Shown: in pieces, positions 28,773 to 39,067 of the stretch | Numbering within the stretch: position 1 is the stretch's first letter | Layout of the letters: each line of letters begins with the position of its first letter | From: Gryllotalpicola protaetiae | GTDB taxonomy: Bacteria > Actinomycetota > Actinomycetes > Actinomycetales > Microbacteriaceae | Length of the DNA: 64,000 nucleotides | Assembly: GCF_003627055.1 (NCBI RefSeq) | Contig: NZ_CP032624.1 | Coordinates: 3,583,394 to 3,647,393, forward strand | Direction: 5' to 3' | Position numbers and translations under genes: made by a program | Notes under the pieces: generated by a model | Told to the model about the DNA's origin: nothing | The model's input: only the letters and a program-made list of their open reading frames with translations | Databases searched by the model: none

Positions 28773-31334
28773 ATGCCTGGAGAGAACCTCACGCGAATCG
28801 AGGCCGCCGAACGAAAGGCGGTCGTTCAGACCCACTCCTACGAGGTCAAGCTCGACCTCACGACCGGTCCCGAGGTGTTCCGCAGCGAGACGAAGGTGAC
28901 GTTCTCGGCGACCCCGGGCGCCTCGACCTTCATCGACTTCATCACCAAGACCGTGCACTCGGTCAAGCTCAACGGCGCCGAGCTCGACGTCGCAGCTGTG
29001 AGCGACGGCGTCCGCATCCAGCTGCCCGGGCTGCAGGCGTCGAACACGCTCGTCGTGATCGCCGACGCGCTCTACACGAACACCGGCGAGGGCCTGCACC
29101 GCTTCGTCGACCCCGTCGACGGCGAGGTGTACCTCTACTCGCAGTTCGAGGTGCCCGACTCGCGGCGCGTGTTCGCCGTCTTCGAGCAGCCCGACCTCAA
29201 GGCGAGCTTCCAGTTCACGGTCACGACGCCCTCAGACTGGACCGTCATCAGCAACTCCCCCACCCCCGAGCCGATCTTCTCGGGCCCCATCGACGGCGAG
29301 TCACTCAAGGACTCGGTGACTTACGTCTTCGACCCGACGCCGGTGCTCTCGTCGTACATCACGGCGATCATCGCCGGACCGTATCGGGGTGAGACGAGCG
29401 AGCTCACCTCGGCAGACGGCCGCACCATTCCCCTCGGCGTCTACGCCCGCAAATCGCTGGTTCCCTACCTCGACGCCGACTACATCTTCGAGAAGACCCG
29501 GCAGGGCTTCGCGTTCTATGAGGCGAAGTTCGGCTACCCGTACCCGTTCGCGAAGTACGACCAGGTCTTCGTTCCCGAGTTCAACGCCGGCGCGATGGAG
29601 AACGCGGGGGCGGTCACGCACACCGAGGCATACGTCTTCCGCTCGAAGGTGACGGATGCCGTGCGCGAGCGCCGCGTCGTCACGATCCTGCACGAGCTCG
29701 CCCACATGTGGTTCGGCGACCTCGTCACCATGAAGTGGTGGAACGACCTCTGGCTCAACGAGTCGTTCGCCGAGTACGCGTCGACGCTCGCCACCGCAGA
29801 GGCGACCGAGTGGGCCGAGGCGTGGGCGACCTTCGCCTCGACCGAGAAGTCGTGGGCGTACAACCAGGACCAGCTGCCCTCCACGCACCCGATCGTCGCC
29901 GACATCCGCGACCTCGAAGACGTGCAGGTCAACTTCGACGGCATCACCTACGCCAAGGGCGCGTCCGTGCTGAAGCAGCTCGTCGCATGGGTCGGCCAGG
30001 GCGCCTTCCTTGCCGGCGTGCACGAGTACTTCGTGAAGCACGAGTACTCGAACACCGAGCTCGTCGACCTGCTCTCCGAGCTCGAGAAGACGAGCGGCCG
30101 CGACCTCGCCGACTGGTCGCAGAAGTGGCTCGAGACCGCGGGCGTCAACACGCTGCGGCCCGAGTTCTCCGTGGACGCCGACGGCAGGTTCTCGTCGTTC
30201 GCGGTGCTGCAGTCCGCGGCACCCGACTACCCCACCATCCGCCCGCACCGCCTCGCGATCGGGTTCTACACGCTCACCGACGACACCCTGTCGCGCACGC
30301 ACCGCGTCGAGCTCGATGTGGACGGCGAGCGCACCGAGGTCGCCGAGCTGGTCGGCCTCGCGCAGCCCGACCTGATTCTGCTCAACGACGACGACCTCGC
30401 CTACGCGAAGATCCGCCTCGACGAGCGCTCGCTGCAGACCGTGATCGCCCACCTCGGCAAGATCGACAGCGAGCTCGCGCGCTCGATCGTCTGGGGGGCC
30501 GTGTGGGATGCCACGCGCGACGCCGAGGCGAAGGCGAGCGACTTCGTGCAGCTCGTGCTGAACAACGTCGGCGCCGAGACGGGTTCGACGACCATGCGCA
30601 CCGCTCTGAACCAGCTCGTCCTCTCGGTCGGCGCCTACGTCGCCCCCGCCAAGCAGGAGGCGCAGGGCGTCGCGGCCGCCGACGGCGTCTGGAACCTCGC
30701 CCAGCAGGCAGAGCCGGGCAGCGACGCACAGTTCCAGTTCGTGAAGGTCTTCGCGCAGCTCGCCCGCACCGACGCGCAACTGGCGATCGTGGCAGGCCTG
30801 CGCGACGGATCGGTGACGCTGCCCGGGCTCGAGGTCGACACCGACCTCGGCTGGGAGCTGCTGCAGTCGCTCGTCGTCGGCGGCAAGGCCGGCTCCGACG
30901 AGATCGACGCGGCGCTGGCCGGCGACAACACGGCGAGCGGCAACCAGGCCGCGGCCCACGCCCGCGCGGCGCTGCCGACGCCTGAGGGGAAGGCGGCCGC
31001 CTGGGCATCCGTCGTCGAGCAGGAGGGCGCACCCAACCTGATCGTCCGCGCCACGGGCGCCGGCTTCCAGCGTGCGCACGACACCGCGTTGCTCAAGCCG
31101 TACATCGCGAAGTACTTCGACAGCCTGCGCACCATCTGGGACACGCGCAGCTACGCGATCGCGGCCGGCCTCATCAACGGGCTGTACCCGTTCACGCTCG
31201 CCAGCCAGGAGCTTGCGGACGCGACCCGCGAGTGGGTCGACGCGAACCCCGAGCCCGCCGCGCTGCGCCGCCTCGTGGTCGAGAACCTCGCCCGCGTCGA
31301 GCGCGCGCTCAAGGTACAGGCGGCCGACGCATAG
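28773..31334 (+). CDS. pepN: Aminopeptidase N (M1 family)
   Basis: An 853-residue cytoplasmic zinc aminopeptidase. It has the substrate-binding GAMENAGAVTHTE motif and the zinc site HELAHMWFGDLVTMKWWNDLWLNESFAEY (HExxH-x18-E), followed by the C-terminal ERAP1-like helical domain. The start MPGENLTRIEAAER is the usual actinobacterial PepN beginning. A strong hairpin follows the stop. Confidence 0.96.
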   Translation: MPGENLTRIEAAERKAVVQTHSYEVKLDLTTGPEVFRSETKVTFSATPGASTFIDFITKTVHSVKLNGAELDVAAVSDGVRIQLPGLQASNTLVVIADALYTNTGEGLHRFVDPVDGEVYLYSQFEVPDSRRVFAVFEQPDLKASFQFTVTTPSDWTVISNSPTPEPIFSGPIDGESLKDSVTYVFDPTPVLSSYITAIIAGPYRGETSELTSADGRTIPLGVYARKSLVPYLDADYIFEKTRQGFAFYEAKFGYPYPFAKYDQVFVPEFNAGAMENAGAVTHTEAYVFRSKVTDAVRERRVVTILHELAHMWFGDLVTMKWWNDLWLNESFAEYASTLATAEATEWAEAWATFASTEKSWAYNQDQLPSTHPIVADIRDLEDVQVNFDGITYAKGASVLKQLVAWVGQGAFLAGVHEYFVKHEYSNTELVDLLSELEKTSGRDLADWSQKWLETAGVNTLRPEFSVDADGRFSSFAVLQSAAPDYPTIRPHRLAIGFYTLTDDTLSRTHRVELDVDGERTEVAELVGLAQPDLILLNDDDLAYAKIRLDERSLQTVIAHLGKIDSELARSIVWGAVWDATRDAEAKASDFVQLVLNNVGAETGSTTMRTALNQLVLSVGAYVAPAKQEAQGVAAADGVWNLAQQAEPGSDAQFQFVKVFAQLARTDAQLAIVAGLRDGSVTLPGLEVDTDLGWELLQSLVVGGKAGSDEIDAALAGDNTASGNQAAAHARAALPTPEGKAAAWASVVEQEGAPNLIVRATGAGFQRAHDTALLKPYIAKYFDSLRTIWDTRSYAIAAGLINGLYPFTLASQELADATREWVDANPEPAALRRLVVENLARVERALKVQAADA

Positions 31335-31374
31335 CGCGCAGTAGTACCCAGGTCTGAGGCATCCGTCTCTCGAA

Positions 31375-31408
31375 ACGGGCCCCGCGGCTGATGACCGCCG
31401 GGGCCCGT
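31375..31408 (+). terminator. Terminator after pepN
   Basis: ACGGGCCCCG and CGGGGCCCGT form a 10-bp perfect stem with a 14-nt loop that can itself pair CGG with CCG. TCTTCAAT follows on the plus strand. It isolates pepN from the downstream ABC operon. Confidence 0.75.
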
Positions 31409-31426
31409 CTTCAATACGGTGGGCCC

Positions 31427-32338
31427 ATGATCGAAATCCAGCACCTCTCGAAGAGGTACGGTCCCAAGCTTGCGGTGGACGACGTCACGTTCACCGTCCG
31501 ACCAGGAATCGTCACCGGCTTCCTCGGTCCGAACGGCGCGGGCAAGTCGACCACCATGCGCATGATCATGGGGCTCGACCGCCCGACCAGCGGCACCGTC
31601 ACCATCAACGGCGCGCCGTACACGTCCCTGCACGACCCGCTGCGGCAGGTCGGCGCGTTGCTCGAGGCGAAGGCCGTGCACACCGGCCGCAGCGCCTTCA
31701 ACCACCTGCTCGCGCTGTCGGCCACCCACGGAATCCCGAAGAGCCGCGTCGACGAGGTCATCCACATGACCGGCCTCGAGTCGGTCGCGAAGAGGCGCGT
31801 CGGCGGCTTCTCCCTCGGCATGGGCCAACGCCTCGGCATCGCGGTCGCGCTGCTCGGCGACCCGCAGACGCTCATCCTCGACGAGCCGGTCAACGGTCTC
31901 GACCCCGAGGGGGTGCTCTGGGTGCGCCAGCTCACCCGCTACCTCGCCTCGCAGGGGCGCACGGTGTTCCTCTCCAGCCACCTCATGAGCGAGATGGCGC
32001 AGACCGCAGACCACGTCGTCGTCCTCGGCCGCGGCAAGGTGCTGGCGGACGCCCCGATCACCGACATCCTCTCGGGCGCCTCCGGGCAGCGCGTCACCGT
32101 GCGCACGCCCACCCCGGACCTGCTGATCGGCGCGATCGCGTCACCCGACGTGAACGTGCAGCAGTCCCCCGACGGCTCGCTGTCGGTCAACGGCATCGCA
32201 GCCCAGCAGATCGGCGAGGCCGCAGCGCGCGCCGGAGTCGTGCTGCACGAGCTCACGCCCGTCACGGCCAGTCTCGAGCAGGCCTACCTCGAACTCACCC
32301 AGGACGAAGTCGAATACCACTCGGAGGTGGCCCAGTGA
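31427..32338 (+). CDS. ABC transporter ATP-binding protein (BcrA-type exporter)
   Basis: A 303-residue ATPase starting MIEIQHLSKRYGPKLAVDDV. Walker A is GPNGAGKST, the signature is variant (FSLGMGQRLGIAVAL) and Walker B is TLILDEPVNGLDPEG. The C-terminal 80 residues form the regulatory tail typical of antibiotic-type exporters such as BcrA. It overlaps the permease start (GTGA), and the whole set of exporter plus two-component system is one operon. Confidence 0.9.
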   Translation: MIEIQHLSKRYGPKLAVDDVTFTVRPGIVTGFLGPNGAGKSTTMRMIMGLDRPTSGTVTINGAPYTSLHDPLRQVGALLEAKAVHTGRSAFNHLLALSATHGIPKSRVDEVIHMTGLESVAKRRVGGFSLGMGQRLGIAVALLGDPQTLILDEPVNGLDPEGVLWVRQLTRYLASQGRTVFLSSHLMSEMAQTADHVVVLGRGKVLADAPITDILSGASGQRVTVRTPTPDLLIGAIASPDVNVQQSPDGSLSVNGIAAQQIGEAAARAGVVLHELTPVTASLEQAYLELTQDEVEYHSEVAQ

Positions 32339-33246
32339 CCACGGCAACCGCGCCGACGCAGAGCAACGCGCTCGCCGGCCTTTCAGGCATCCGCCTGAGC
32401 TTCCCTCGGCTGGTCCGCAGCGAATGGATCAAGCTGCGCAGCATTCGCTCGACGGTATGGTGCTTCGCGATCCTGTTCGTTCTGAACATCGGGTTCCCGA
32501 TCCTGATCGCCTCCGTCGGGAACTTCGGCGGCGCGACCAACCCGCACCTCTCCGGCGACTCCGCCGGCACGATCGCGGTGACGGTGACCACCCTCGGAGT
32601 GAACTTCACCTCCCTGGTGGTGGCCGTGCTCGGCGTGCTGATCATCTCGGGCGAGTACGCCACGGGCATGGTCCGCGGCACCTTCACGGCCGACCCCCGG
32701 CGCACCGGCGCGTTCCTCGCCAAGGCGCTCGTGCTCGCGATCGCGACGTTCGTCGTCAGTGCGGCATCCACCTGGATCGCCGCCCTCGCGATCCACCCGA
32801 TCCTCGCGAACAAGAACATCGACTTCAGCCTCGGGGACTCGAAGATCTTCCTGCCGATCCTCGGCTCGAGCGTCTACGCCGTGCTGATCGCCCTCCTCGC
32901 GTTCGGCATCGGCAGCCTGGTGCGGGCGACCGCCGCGGGCGTCGCCATCACGCTCGGCGTGCTGCTCGTGGCACCGCTCATCCTCAACATCCTGACCGCC
33001 CTGCTGAGCGGCACCCACTGGCCCGCCGACGTGAACACGTTCCTTCCGGCCAGTGCGGGAAGCCAGCTGTTCGCGTATGCGAGCGACACGTCTGCCGCCG
33101 CGACCAACGGGCCGGCGGCCGCACAGGGCGGCGCCACCGCGAGCACGATCACGCTGAACGGCTGGCAGGGCTTCGGAATCCTCGGCGGCGAGGTCCTCGC
33201 CGTCGGAATCGCGGCCTACATCCTGCTCAAGCGCCGGGACGCGTGA
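32335..33246 (+). CDS. ABC-2 type transporter permease
   Basis: A 303-residue membrane protein with about six transmembrane segments and the cytoplasmic N-terminal lead LVRSEWIKLRSIRSTVWCF typical of ABC-2 permeases. GVLIISGEYATGMVRGTFTADPRR is a recognisable family segment. It works with the ATPase encoded just upstream, probably exporting a toxic or cell-envelope-active compound. Its start overlaps the ATPase stop and its stop overlaps the histidine kinase start. Confidence 0.9.
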   Translation: MTTATAPTQSNALAGLSGIRLSFPRLVRSEWIKLRSIRSTVWCFAILFVLNIGFPILIASVGNFGGATNPHLSGDSAGTIAVTVTTLGVNFTSLVVAVLGVLIISGEYATGMVRGTFTADPRRTGAFLAKALVLAIATFVVSAASTWIAALAIHPILANKNIDFSLGDSKIFLPILGSSVYAVLIALLAFGIGSLVRATAAGVAITLGVLLVAPLILNILTALLSGTHWPADVNTFLPASAGSQLFAYASDTSAAATNGPAAAQGGATASTITLNGWQGFGILGGEVLAVGIAAYILLKRRDA

Positions 33247-34505
33247 GCTCGGTCGAACCACAGGACGACCTCCGGCTGCCTCGCCAGCCGGGGGTCGTTC
33301 GGCGGTTCTGGGCGCGACACGAGCGGCTCGCCGACTGGCTCATCGCGCTGTTCTGGGGCCTTCCCGCGACACTCATCACGCTGGCGACCCTGGTCAGGTC
33401 GACCGAGGGCACGGCGCATGCCTGGTGGCCGCTGACCGCGACCCTGATCGTCGCGGCATCCTGCATCGGCTTCTTCGTCAGGCGCACGCGGCCGATCCTC
33501 GCCTTCGCCATCCTGTGCGCCGCTCTGATCCCCGCGCCGTTCACCGACGCGAGCCCCGAGCAGGTGCTGCCGGTCGTCGGCGTGTACAGCCTTGCCGTGT
33601 ACCGCTCGAACGCCGCCGCGTGGATCGGCGCGGCAGCCGTCGAGGGCGTCTCGACGCTGTACGTCTGGCTCATCTCCCCGCTCGGCACGAACCAGACGCT
33701 GGCGCACAGTCCTGCGCAGTGGTTCCCGGTCTACGGCATCGAGCTGCTCGTCGCGCTCGCCATCGGCATCACCGTGGGCAACCGCCGCCGCTACCTCGAC
33801 GCGCTCATCGACCGCGCCCACCAGCTCGCCCGGGAACGCGACCAGCAAGCACTGCTCGCGGCCGTCGCCGAGCGCGCCCGCATCGCGCGCGACATGCACG
33901 ACGTCGTCTCGCACTCCCTGACCGTCATGGTCACGCTGGCCGAGGGGTCGGCCGCAGCAGCCGAGACGGACCCCTCGCGGGCCGCCGCCGCGATGAGGCA
34001 GGTCGCCGACACGGGCCGCGAGGCCCTCGCCGGCATGCGTCAGATGCTCGGCGTGCTCGGCAGCGAGAGCGAGGCGGCGACGCTCGCGCCGCAGCCGACC
34101 GTGGCGGACATCCCGCGCCTCATCGAGCGATTCCGCGACCTCGGGCTGCCGGTGACTCTGAGCAGCGCCGGCGATGTGCCGGCGGAGCCTGCCCTGCAGC
34201 TCGCGGTGTACCGCATCGTGCAGGAAGGCCTCACGAACGCGCTGCGCTACTCCCACGGCCCGACGCGGGTCGACGTGCTGATCGACGCCGACGGCGACCC
34301 GCTCGCGGTCGTCGTCGATGACGACGGGCTGCCGGGCATGCCGACCGTGTCGGTGGGCGCCGGGCGGGGGCTGCTCGGCCTCACCGAACGCGTGTCGACC
34401 CTCGGCGGTACCCTCGCCTCTGGGCACCACGACAGCGGCGCCGGCTGGCGCCTCGCGGCCGCCCTGCCCCGGAATCCGGCACACCCCGCAGAGGAGACAG
34501 CGTGA
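33243..34505 (+). CDS. Sensor histidine kinase (NarL/LiaS type, HisKA_3)
   Basis: A 420-residue kinase. Four or five transmembrane segments occupy about residues 25-170. The dimerisation helix has the phospho-acceptor in RARIARDMHDVVSHSLTVMV, and the ATPase domain carries IVQEGLTNALRYSHGP and DDGLPGMPTVSVGAGRGLLGLTERV. The lack of a large extracytoplasmic loop suggests intramembrane sensing, as in exporter-linked kinases. GTGA overlaps on both sides couple it to the permease and the response regulator. Confidence 0.92.
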   Translation: MSSVEPQDDLRLPRQPGVVRRFWARHERLADWLIALFWGLPATLITLATLVRSTEGTAHAWWPLTATLIVAASCIGFFVRRTRPILAFAILCAALIPAPFTDASPEQVLPVVGVYSLAVYRSNAAAWIGAAAVEGVSTLYVWLISPLGTNQTLAHSPAQWFPVYGIELLVALAIGITVGNRRRYLDALIDRAHQLARERDQQALLAAVAERARIARDMHDVVSHSLTVMVTLAEGSAAAAETDPSRAAAAMRQVADTGREALAGMRQMLGVLGSESEAATLAPQPTVADIPRLIERFRDLGLPVTLSSAGDVPAEPALQLAVYRIVQEGLTNALRYSHGPTRVDVLIDADGDPLAVVVDDDGLPGMPTVSVGAGRGLLGLTERVSTLGGTLASGHHDSGAGWRLAAALPRNPAHPAEETA

Positions 34506-35170
34506 CCCGCGTCGCGATCGCCGACGACCAGGCCCTTGTCCGCATGGGCTTCCGCATGGTGCTCGAGGCCCAGCCCGACATCGAGGTCGTGGGCGAGGCG
34601 TCCGACGGAGCCGACGCTGTGGCGCTCGCCCGCCGCGCCCGCCCCGATGTGGTGCTGATGGATGTGCGGATGCCGGGCAGCGACGGCATCGCCGCGACCG
34701 CCGCCATCGCGGCCGAACTGCCGGAAACCCGCGTGCTCGTGCTCACGACCTTCGACCTCGACGAGTACGCCTTCGGCGCGCTGCGGGCGGGTGCGAGCGG
34801 ATTCCTGCTCAAAGACGCCCGCCCGGATGAACTGCTCGCCGCGATCCGGGCAGTCGCCGCCGGCGACGCAGCCGTCTCGCCGCGCATCACCAGGCGCATG
34901 ATCGAGCTGTTCGGCGCGCAGCTGCCGGGCGAAGGCGGCACGTCCGATGCCGCGGCGGCGCTCACGCCGCGCGAGCGCGAGATCCTCGTGGCGATCGGCA
35001 GGGGCCTGTCGAACACCGAGATCGCCACGGAGCTGTTCCTCACGGAATCCACGGTCAAGACGCATGTCGGTCGTGTTCTCGCGAAACTCGCGCTGCGCGA
35101 CCGGGTGCACGCCGTGATCTTCGCCTATGAGCACGGTCTCGCCCAGGGACCGGGGCCCCGCTCTTCGTAG
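34502..35170 (+). CDS. LuxR/NarL-type response regulator
   Basis: A 222-residue regulator with an N-terminal receiver (phospho-acceptor Asp in PDVVLMDVRMPGSDG, conserved Lys in LLKDARPDEL) and a C-terminal LuxR helix-turn-helix (LTPREREILVAIGRGLSNTEIATELFLTESTVKTHVGRVLAKL). It is the cognate partner of the upstream kinase and probably controls the same exporter operon, which is inference from the coupling. Confidence 0.94.
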   Translation: MTRVAIADDQALVRMGFRMVLEAQPDIEVVGEASDGADAVALARRARPDVVLMDVRMPGSDGIAATAAIAAELPETRVLVLTTFDLDEYAFGALRAGASGFLLKDARPDELLAAIRAVAAGDAAVSPRITRRMIELFGAQLPGEGGTSDAAAALTPREREILVAIGRGLSNTEIATELFLTESTVKTHVGRVLAKLALRDRVHAVIFAYEHGLAQGPGPRSS

Positions 35171-35182
35171 ACTGGGGCGACC

Positions 35183-36286
35183 ATGCTGAGTGCCACTCCC
35201 GTAGACAACGCAAGCAACGACTTCTGGGCCAGCCTGAACGACTTCTTCCAGACACCGCTCGGCACGGTCATCCTGCGAGGCGGCTCGGCGATCCTCATCG
35301 TGATCGGCGCGATCGTCGCCTCGTGGATCCTGCGCATCGCGATCCGCCGCATCGTGCACCGCATCGTCAGTTCGGTGAAGAAGGCGCAGGGCGTCGAGAC
35401 GACCCAGGCGCTGAGCGTCTCGCCCGTCGCCACCGTGCGCGTCGTGCAGCGCACCAGAACGCTCGGCTCCGTTCTCAGCAACATCGCCAACGTGATCATC
35501 TCCATCGTTGCCGTGCTGCTCGTGCTGCAGGTGCTCGCGCCCGGCGTCCTCGCGTCGTTCGCGATCCTCTCCGCCGCGATCGGCGCCGGCCTCGGCTTCG
35601 GCGCACAGAACGTGATCGGCGACATCTTCAACGGTCTGCTCATGGTCATGGAGGACCAGATCGGCGTCGGCGACATCGTCGAGGCCGGCATGGTGAGCCT
35701 GGCGACCGACGGGGTGGTCGAAGCCGTCGGCATCCGCACCACCCAGATCCGCGACGTGAACGGCACCCTCTGGTACGTGCGCAACGGCCAGATCCTGCGG
35801 GTCGGGAACATGTCACAGGGATGGAGCCGGGTGATCGTCGACGTCGCGGTCGGCTATGAGAACGATGTGGATGCCGTGCAGGAGCAGCTCCTCAAGACCG
35901 CCGAGGCCATGGCGCGGGAGCCCAAATGGCGGCCGCGCATCATGGAGAAGCCCGAGGTGTGGGGCATCCAGTCGATCTCCACCGACATGATCGTGCTGCG
36001 CATCGCGGTAAAGACGCGGTCGACCGCGCGCGACGACGTCGCCCACGAGCTCAACGCGCGCGTGTTCGACGCTGCGCGCGAGATCGGCGTCACCGTGCCG
36101 TCGCTCACCAACCCGATTCTGAGCGGCTTCGAGAACGTCTCGTCGGTCAACGGCGCCCACCCGCCGCGCACGCGCCCGCTGCCGACCGTGCAGGCCGAGC
36201 CGGTCAAACCCAAGCGCCGCACCGTGCGCCGCAAGCCCAACGACGCCGGCCCGCCCGACGTCAACCCGTCGGAGGAGGACCTGTGA
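35183..36286 (+). CDS. MscS-family mechanosensitive ion channel
   Basis: A 367-residue small-conductance channel. Three membrane segments occupy the first 150 residues, and the pore helix region contains [35 protein letters not shown]. The cytoplasmic vestibule domain follows, and the C terminus is a basic, proline-rich tail. The stop overlaps the globin start, and GGAGGAGG near the stop serves as the globin ribosome-binding site. Confidence 0.92.
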   Translation: MLSATPVDNASNDFWASLNDFFQTPLGTVILRGGSAILIVIGAIVASWILRIAIRRIVHRIVSSVKKAQGVETTQALSVSPVATVRVVQRTRTLGSVLSNIANVIISIVAVLLVLQVLAPGVLASFAILSAAIGAGLGFGAQNVIGDIFNGLLMVMEDQIGVGDIVEAGMVSLATDGVVEAVGIRTTQIRDVNGTLWYVRNGQILRVGNMSQGWSRVIVDVAVGYENDVDAVQEQLLKTAEAMAREPKWRPRIMEKPEVWGIQSISTDMIVLRIAVKTRSTARDDVAHELNARVFDAAREIGVTVPSLTNPILSGFENVSSVNGAHPPRTRPLPTVQAEPVKPKRRTVRRKPNDAGPPDVNPSEEDL

Positions 36287-36723
36287 CCGATCAGCCCGGC
36301 GCCCAGCCGATCATGCTCCGCAGCTCAGAGAACGGCGTGCAGGCCGGCGGGTCGTTCTACGACCAGATCGGCGGCGCCCCGACCTTCGCGAAGCTCGTGC
36401 ACGCGTTCTACCAGGGCGTGGCCGGCGACGAGGTGCTGAAGCCGATGTACCCGGAGGAGGATCTCGGCCCGGCCGAGGAGCGCCTGCGCATGTTCCTCGA
36501 GCAGTACTGGGGCGGCCCCGGCACCTACTCTGAGCAGCGCGGCCACCCGCGTCTGCGGTTGCGGCACGCGCCCTTCGCGGTGAATCCGGAGGCGCGCGAC
36601 CGCTGGCTCACGCACATGCGAGCGGCCGTCGACTCTCTCGAGCTGCCGCCGTTGCAGGACGCGACACTCTGGGGCTACTTGGAGCGTGCCGCGCACGCGA
36701 TGGTGAATACTTTCGAGGCGTGA
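36283..36723 (+). CDS. Truncated hemoglobin, group II (GlbO-like)
   Basis: A 146-residue 2-over-2 globin. It has [34 protein letters not shown], the E-helix and proximal region [34 protein letters not shown] sequence with the haem-ligating histidine in RLRHAPF, and [12 protein letters not shown]. The family binds O2 and NO. An N-terminal extension of about 20 residues precedes the globin fold. Its GTG start and TGA stop both overlap neighbours, so MscS, globin and flavoprotein are translationally coupled. Confidence 0.92.
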   Translation: MTDQPGAQPIMLRSSENGVQAGGSFYDQIGGAPTFAKLVHAFYQGVAGDEVLKPMYPEEDLGPAEERLRMFLEQYWGGPGTYSEQRGHPRLRLRHAPFAVNPEARDRWLTHMRAAVDSLELPPLQDATLWGYLERAAHAMVNTFEA

Positions 36724-38399
36724 CACCTGACAGGGCAACGGCGCCCGCAGCACCCGAAACCACCGATGCCATCGTCGTCGGCCACGGCCTCGCCGGGCTC
36801 GTCGCCGCCTGCGAGCTGCTCGACGCGGGCAAGCGCGTCACGATCGTCGACCAGGAGCCGGCCGTCGCGCTCGGCGGCCAGGCGTTCTGGTCGTTCGGCG
36901 GCCTCTTCCTCGTCGACACGCCGGAGCAACGCCGCCTCGGCGTGCACGACTCGCTCGAGCTCGCCAGGCAGGACTGGTACGGCACGGCAGGATTCGATCG
37001 CGACAGTGACGAGTGGGGCAGGCGCTGGGCGGACGCCTACCTCGAGTTCGCCGCCGGAGAGAAGCGCTCCTGGCTGCGCTCGAAGGGCATCAGGATCTTC
37101 CCGCTCGTCGGCTGGGCCGAGCGCGGCGGCTGGTCGGCAGGCGGCCATGGCAACTCCGTGCCGCGCTTCCATATCACCTGGGGCACCGGGCCCGGCGTGG
37201 TGCAGCCGTTCGCCGATCGGGTGAAGACGGCGGCCGCCGCGGGGCGGGTGGTGTTCCGCCACCGGCACCGGGTGGACGAGCTCGTCGTCGCAGGGGGCAC
37301 CGTCACCGGCATCCGCGGTGCCGTGCTCGCCGATGACCCGATCGAACGAGGCCAGTCGTCGAACCGCGATGTCGTCGGCGGCTTCGAGCTGCACGCCGGA
37401 GCCGTGATCCTCGCCACGGGCGGCATCGGCGGCAACCACGAGCTGGTGCGGAAGGCGTGGCCGGAGCGCCTCGGCACTCCCCCTGCCCACATGATCTCGG
37501 GGGTGCCCGCGCACGTCGACGGCCGCATGCTCGGCATCGCCGAGAGCGCCGGAGCGCGGCTCGTCAACACCGACCGCATGTGGCACTACACGGAGGGCAT
37601 CGAGAACTGGGATCCGATCTGGCCGATGCACGGCATCCGCATCCTGCCCGGGCCGTCGTCGCTGTGGTTCGACGCGACCGGCAAGCGGCTGCCTGCACCG
37701 AACTTCCCCGGCTACGACACACTCGCGACGCTCGAGCACATTCAGAAGACGGGCTATGACCACACCTGGTTCGTGCTGACGCAGAAGATCATCGAGAAGG
37801 AGTTCGCGCTCTCGGGCAGCGAGCAGAACCCCGACCTCACCGGCAAGGACTGGGGCAAGGTGCTGAAACGCGTGACGCCGGGGGCGCCCGCGCCGGTCGA
37901 GGCGTTCAAGCAGCACGGCACGGACTTCGTCGTGGCCGACACTCTGAGCGAGCTGCTCGCCGGCATGCTGGCGAAGACGGATGCCCCGCTCGACACCGCC
38001 CTGATCGAGCGGCAGTTGCGCGAACGCGACCTCGAGCTCGCGAACCCGTTCAGCAAGGACCCGCAGATCGCGGGGATCCACGAGGCCCGGCGGTATCGCG
38101 GCGACCGCCTCGGGCGGGTGGCCCCACCGCACCGGATCCTCGACCCCACGGCGGGGCCGCTGATCGCCGTGAAGCTGCACATCCTGACGCGGAAGAGCCT
38201 CGGCGGGATCCAGACCGATCTTTCGGCGCGTGTGCTCGGCTCCGACGGCGCGCCGCTGCCGGGCCTGTACGCGGCCGGCGAGGTCGCCGGCTTCGGCGGC
38301 GGCGGGGTGCACGGCTACCGCGCGCTTGAGGGGACTTTCCTCGGCGGGTGCCTGTTCAGCGGCCGCGTGGCCGGCCGGGCCGCGGCCGCTACCCTCTGA
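36720..38399 (+). CDS. FAD-binding dehydrogenase (KstD-like flavoprotein)
   Basis: A 559-residue flavoprotein of the FAD_binding_2 family (fumarate reductase / 3-ketosteroid dehydrogenase type). The dinucleotide-binding motif is [18 protein letters not shown], followed by [35 protein letters not shown] and [24 protein letters not shown] complete the FAD site. The substrate is uncertain; many homologues are annotated only as FAD-binding dehydrogenase. It starts at a GTG overlapping the globin stop. Confidence 0.9.
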   Translation: MTPDRATAPAAPETTDAIVVGHGLAGLVAACELLDAGKRVTIVDQEPAVALGGQAFWSFGGLFLVDTPEQRRLGVHDSLELARQDWYGTAGFDRDSDEWGRRWADAYLEFAAGEKRSWLRSKGIRIFPLVGWAERGGWSAGGHGNSVPRFHITWGTGPGVVQPFADRVKTAAAAGRVVFRHRHRVDELVVAGGTVTGIRGAVLADDPIERGQSSNRDVVGGFELHAGAVILATGGIGGNHELVRKAWPERLGTPPAHMISGVPAHVDGRMLGIAESAGARLVNTDRMWHYTEGIENWDPIWPMHGIRILPGPSSLWFDATGKRLPAPNFPGYDTLATLEHIQKTGYDHTWFVLTQKIIEKEFALSGSEQNPDLTGKDWGKVLKRVTPGAPAPVEAFKQHGTDFVVADTLSELLAGMLAKTDAPLDTALIERQLRERDLELANPFSKDPQIAGIHEARRYRGDRLGRVAPPHRILDPTAGPLIAVKLHILTRKSLGGIQTDLSARVLGSDGAPLPGLYAAGEVAGFGGGGVHGYRALEGTFLGGCLFSGRVAGRAAAATL

Positions 38400-39045
38400 G
38401 CGACCACGCGGCGCGCTTCACGAGCACGTGCCCGCGGCGCATGGAGAGCCTCGTCCAGGGGCCGGTCTCGAACACGGCGACCTCTTCGTCGTCGTCGCCG
38501 AGGAAGCCGAGAGAGTCCGCGGCGAAAGCGACACCCGCGGCGACATCGCCGAGCTCGTCGATGGCGGCGCCCCACACCGAGCCGCGCACGCGCCACACCA
38601 GCTGCTCGCCGGTGCCCTCTGGGATCGCACGGGCGACCTCGTCGATGCCCTCCGCTGCGACGCGCTTCAGCAGTGCGGCATCCGTCGCCCCCACGCGCTG
38701 CCAGCCGCCCCTGGGCGGTGAGATGCCCGCCCACGTGACTGTCGACACCTCGAGCGGCAGACGGATCTCACCCGGGTCGGCTCGGGCGAGCCGGTCGAGC
38801 AGCGACCGCGTGGGCACGACCGCGTCGAAGTCGGCATCCGGCGAGGTGCGGAACGTGCGCAGGCCGAGCACCGTCGGCGTCTGGTCGAGCAGGCCGTGCG
38901 GATAGAGAACCGCGGTGTACGCGGCGAGCACCCCGCTGGCCGCGACGACGCGCACCGACCCGTCCTCGACGCGCCCGGCGCGCCCCAGATAGGTCTGCAG
39001 ATCGGAGACGGCGAGGGGGTCGTCGAGCGAGAAAGTCGGACTCAT
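38389..39045 (-). CDS. Conserved hypothetical protein
   Basis: A 218-residue soluble protein with no domain I can name. It is predicted alpha/beta, with hydrophobic strands such as VRVVAASGVLAAYTAVLYPHG and an aspartate-rich turn (LGFLGDDDEEVAVF) near the end. The start MSPTFSLDDP is chosen because a longer form would overlap the divergent thioesterase. Its 3' end overlaps that of the flavoprotein by 11 bp. Confidence 0.65.
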   Translation of the reverse strand: MSPTFSLDDPLAVSDLQTYLGRAGRVEDGSVRVVAASGVLAAYTAVLYPHGLLDQTPTVLGLRTFRTSPDADFDAVVPTRSLLDRLARADPGEIRLPLEVSTVTWAGISPPRGGWQRVGATDAALLKRVAAEGIDEVARAIPEGTGEQLVWRVRGSVWGAAIDELGDVAAGVAFAADSLGFLGDDDEEVAVFETGPWTRLSMRRGHVLVKRAAWSLRG

Positions 39046-39067
39046 GAGCATGAATAGACTACGAGAC

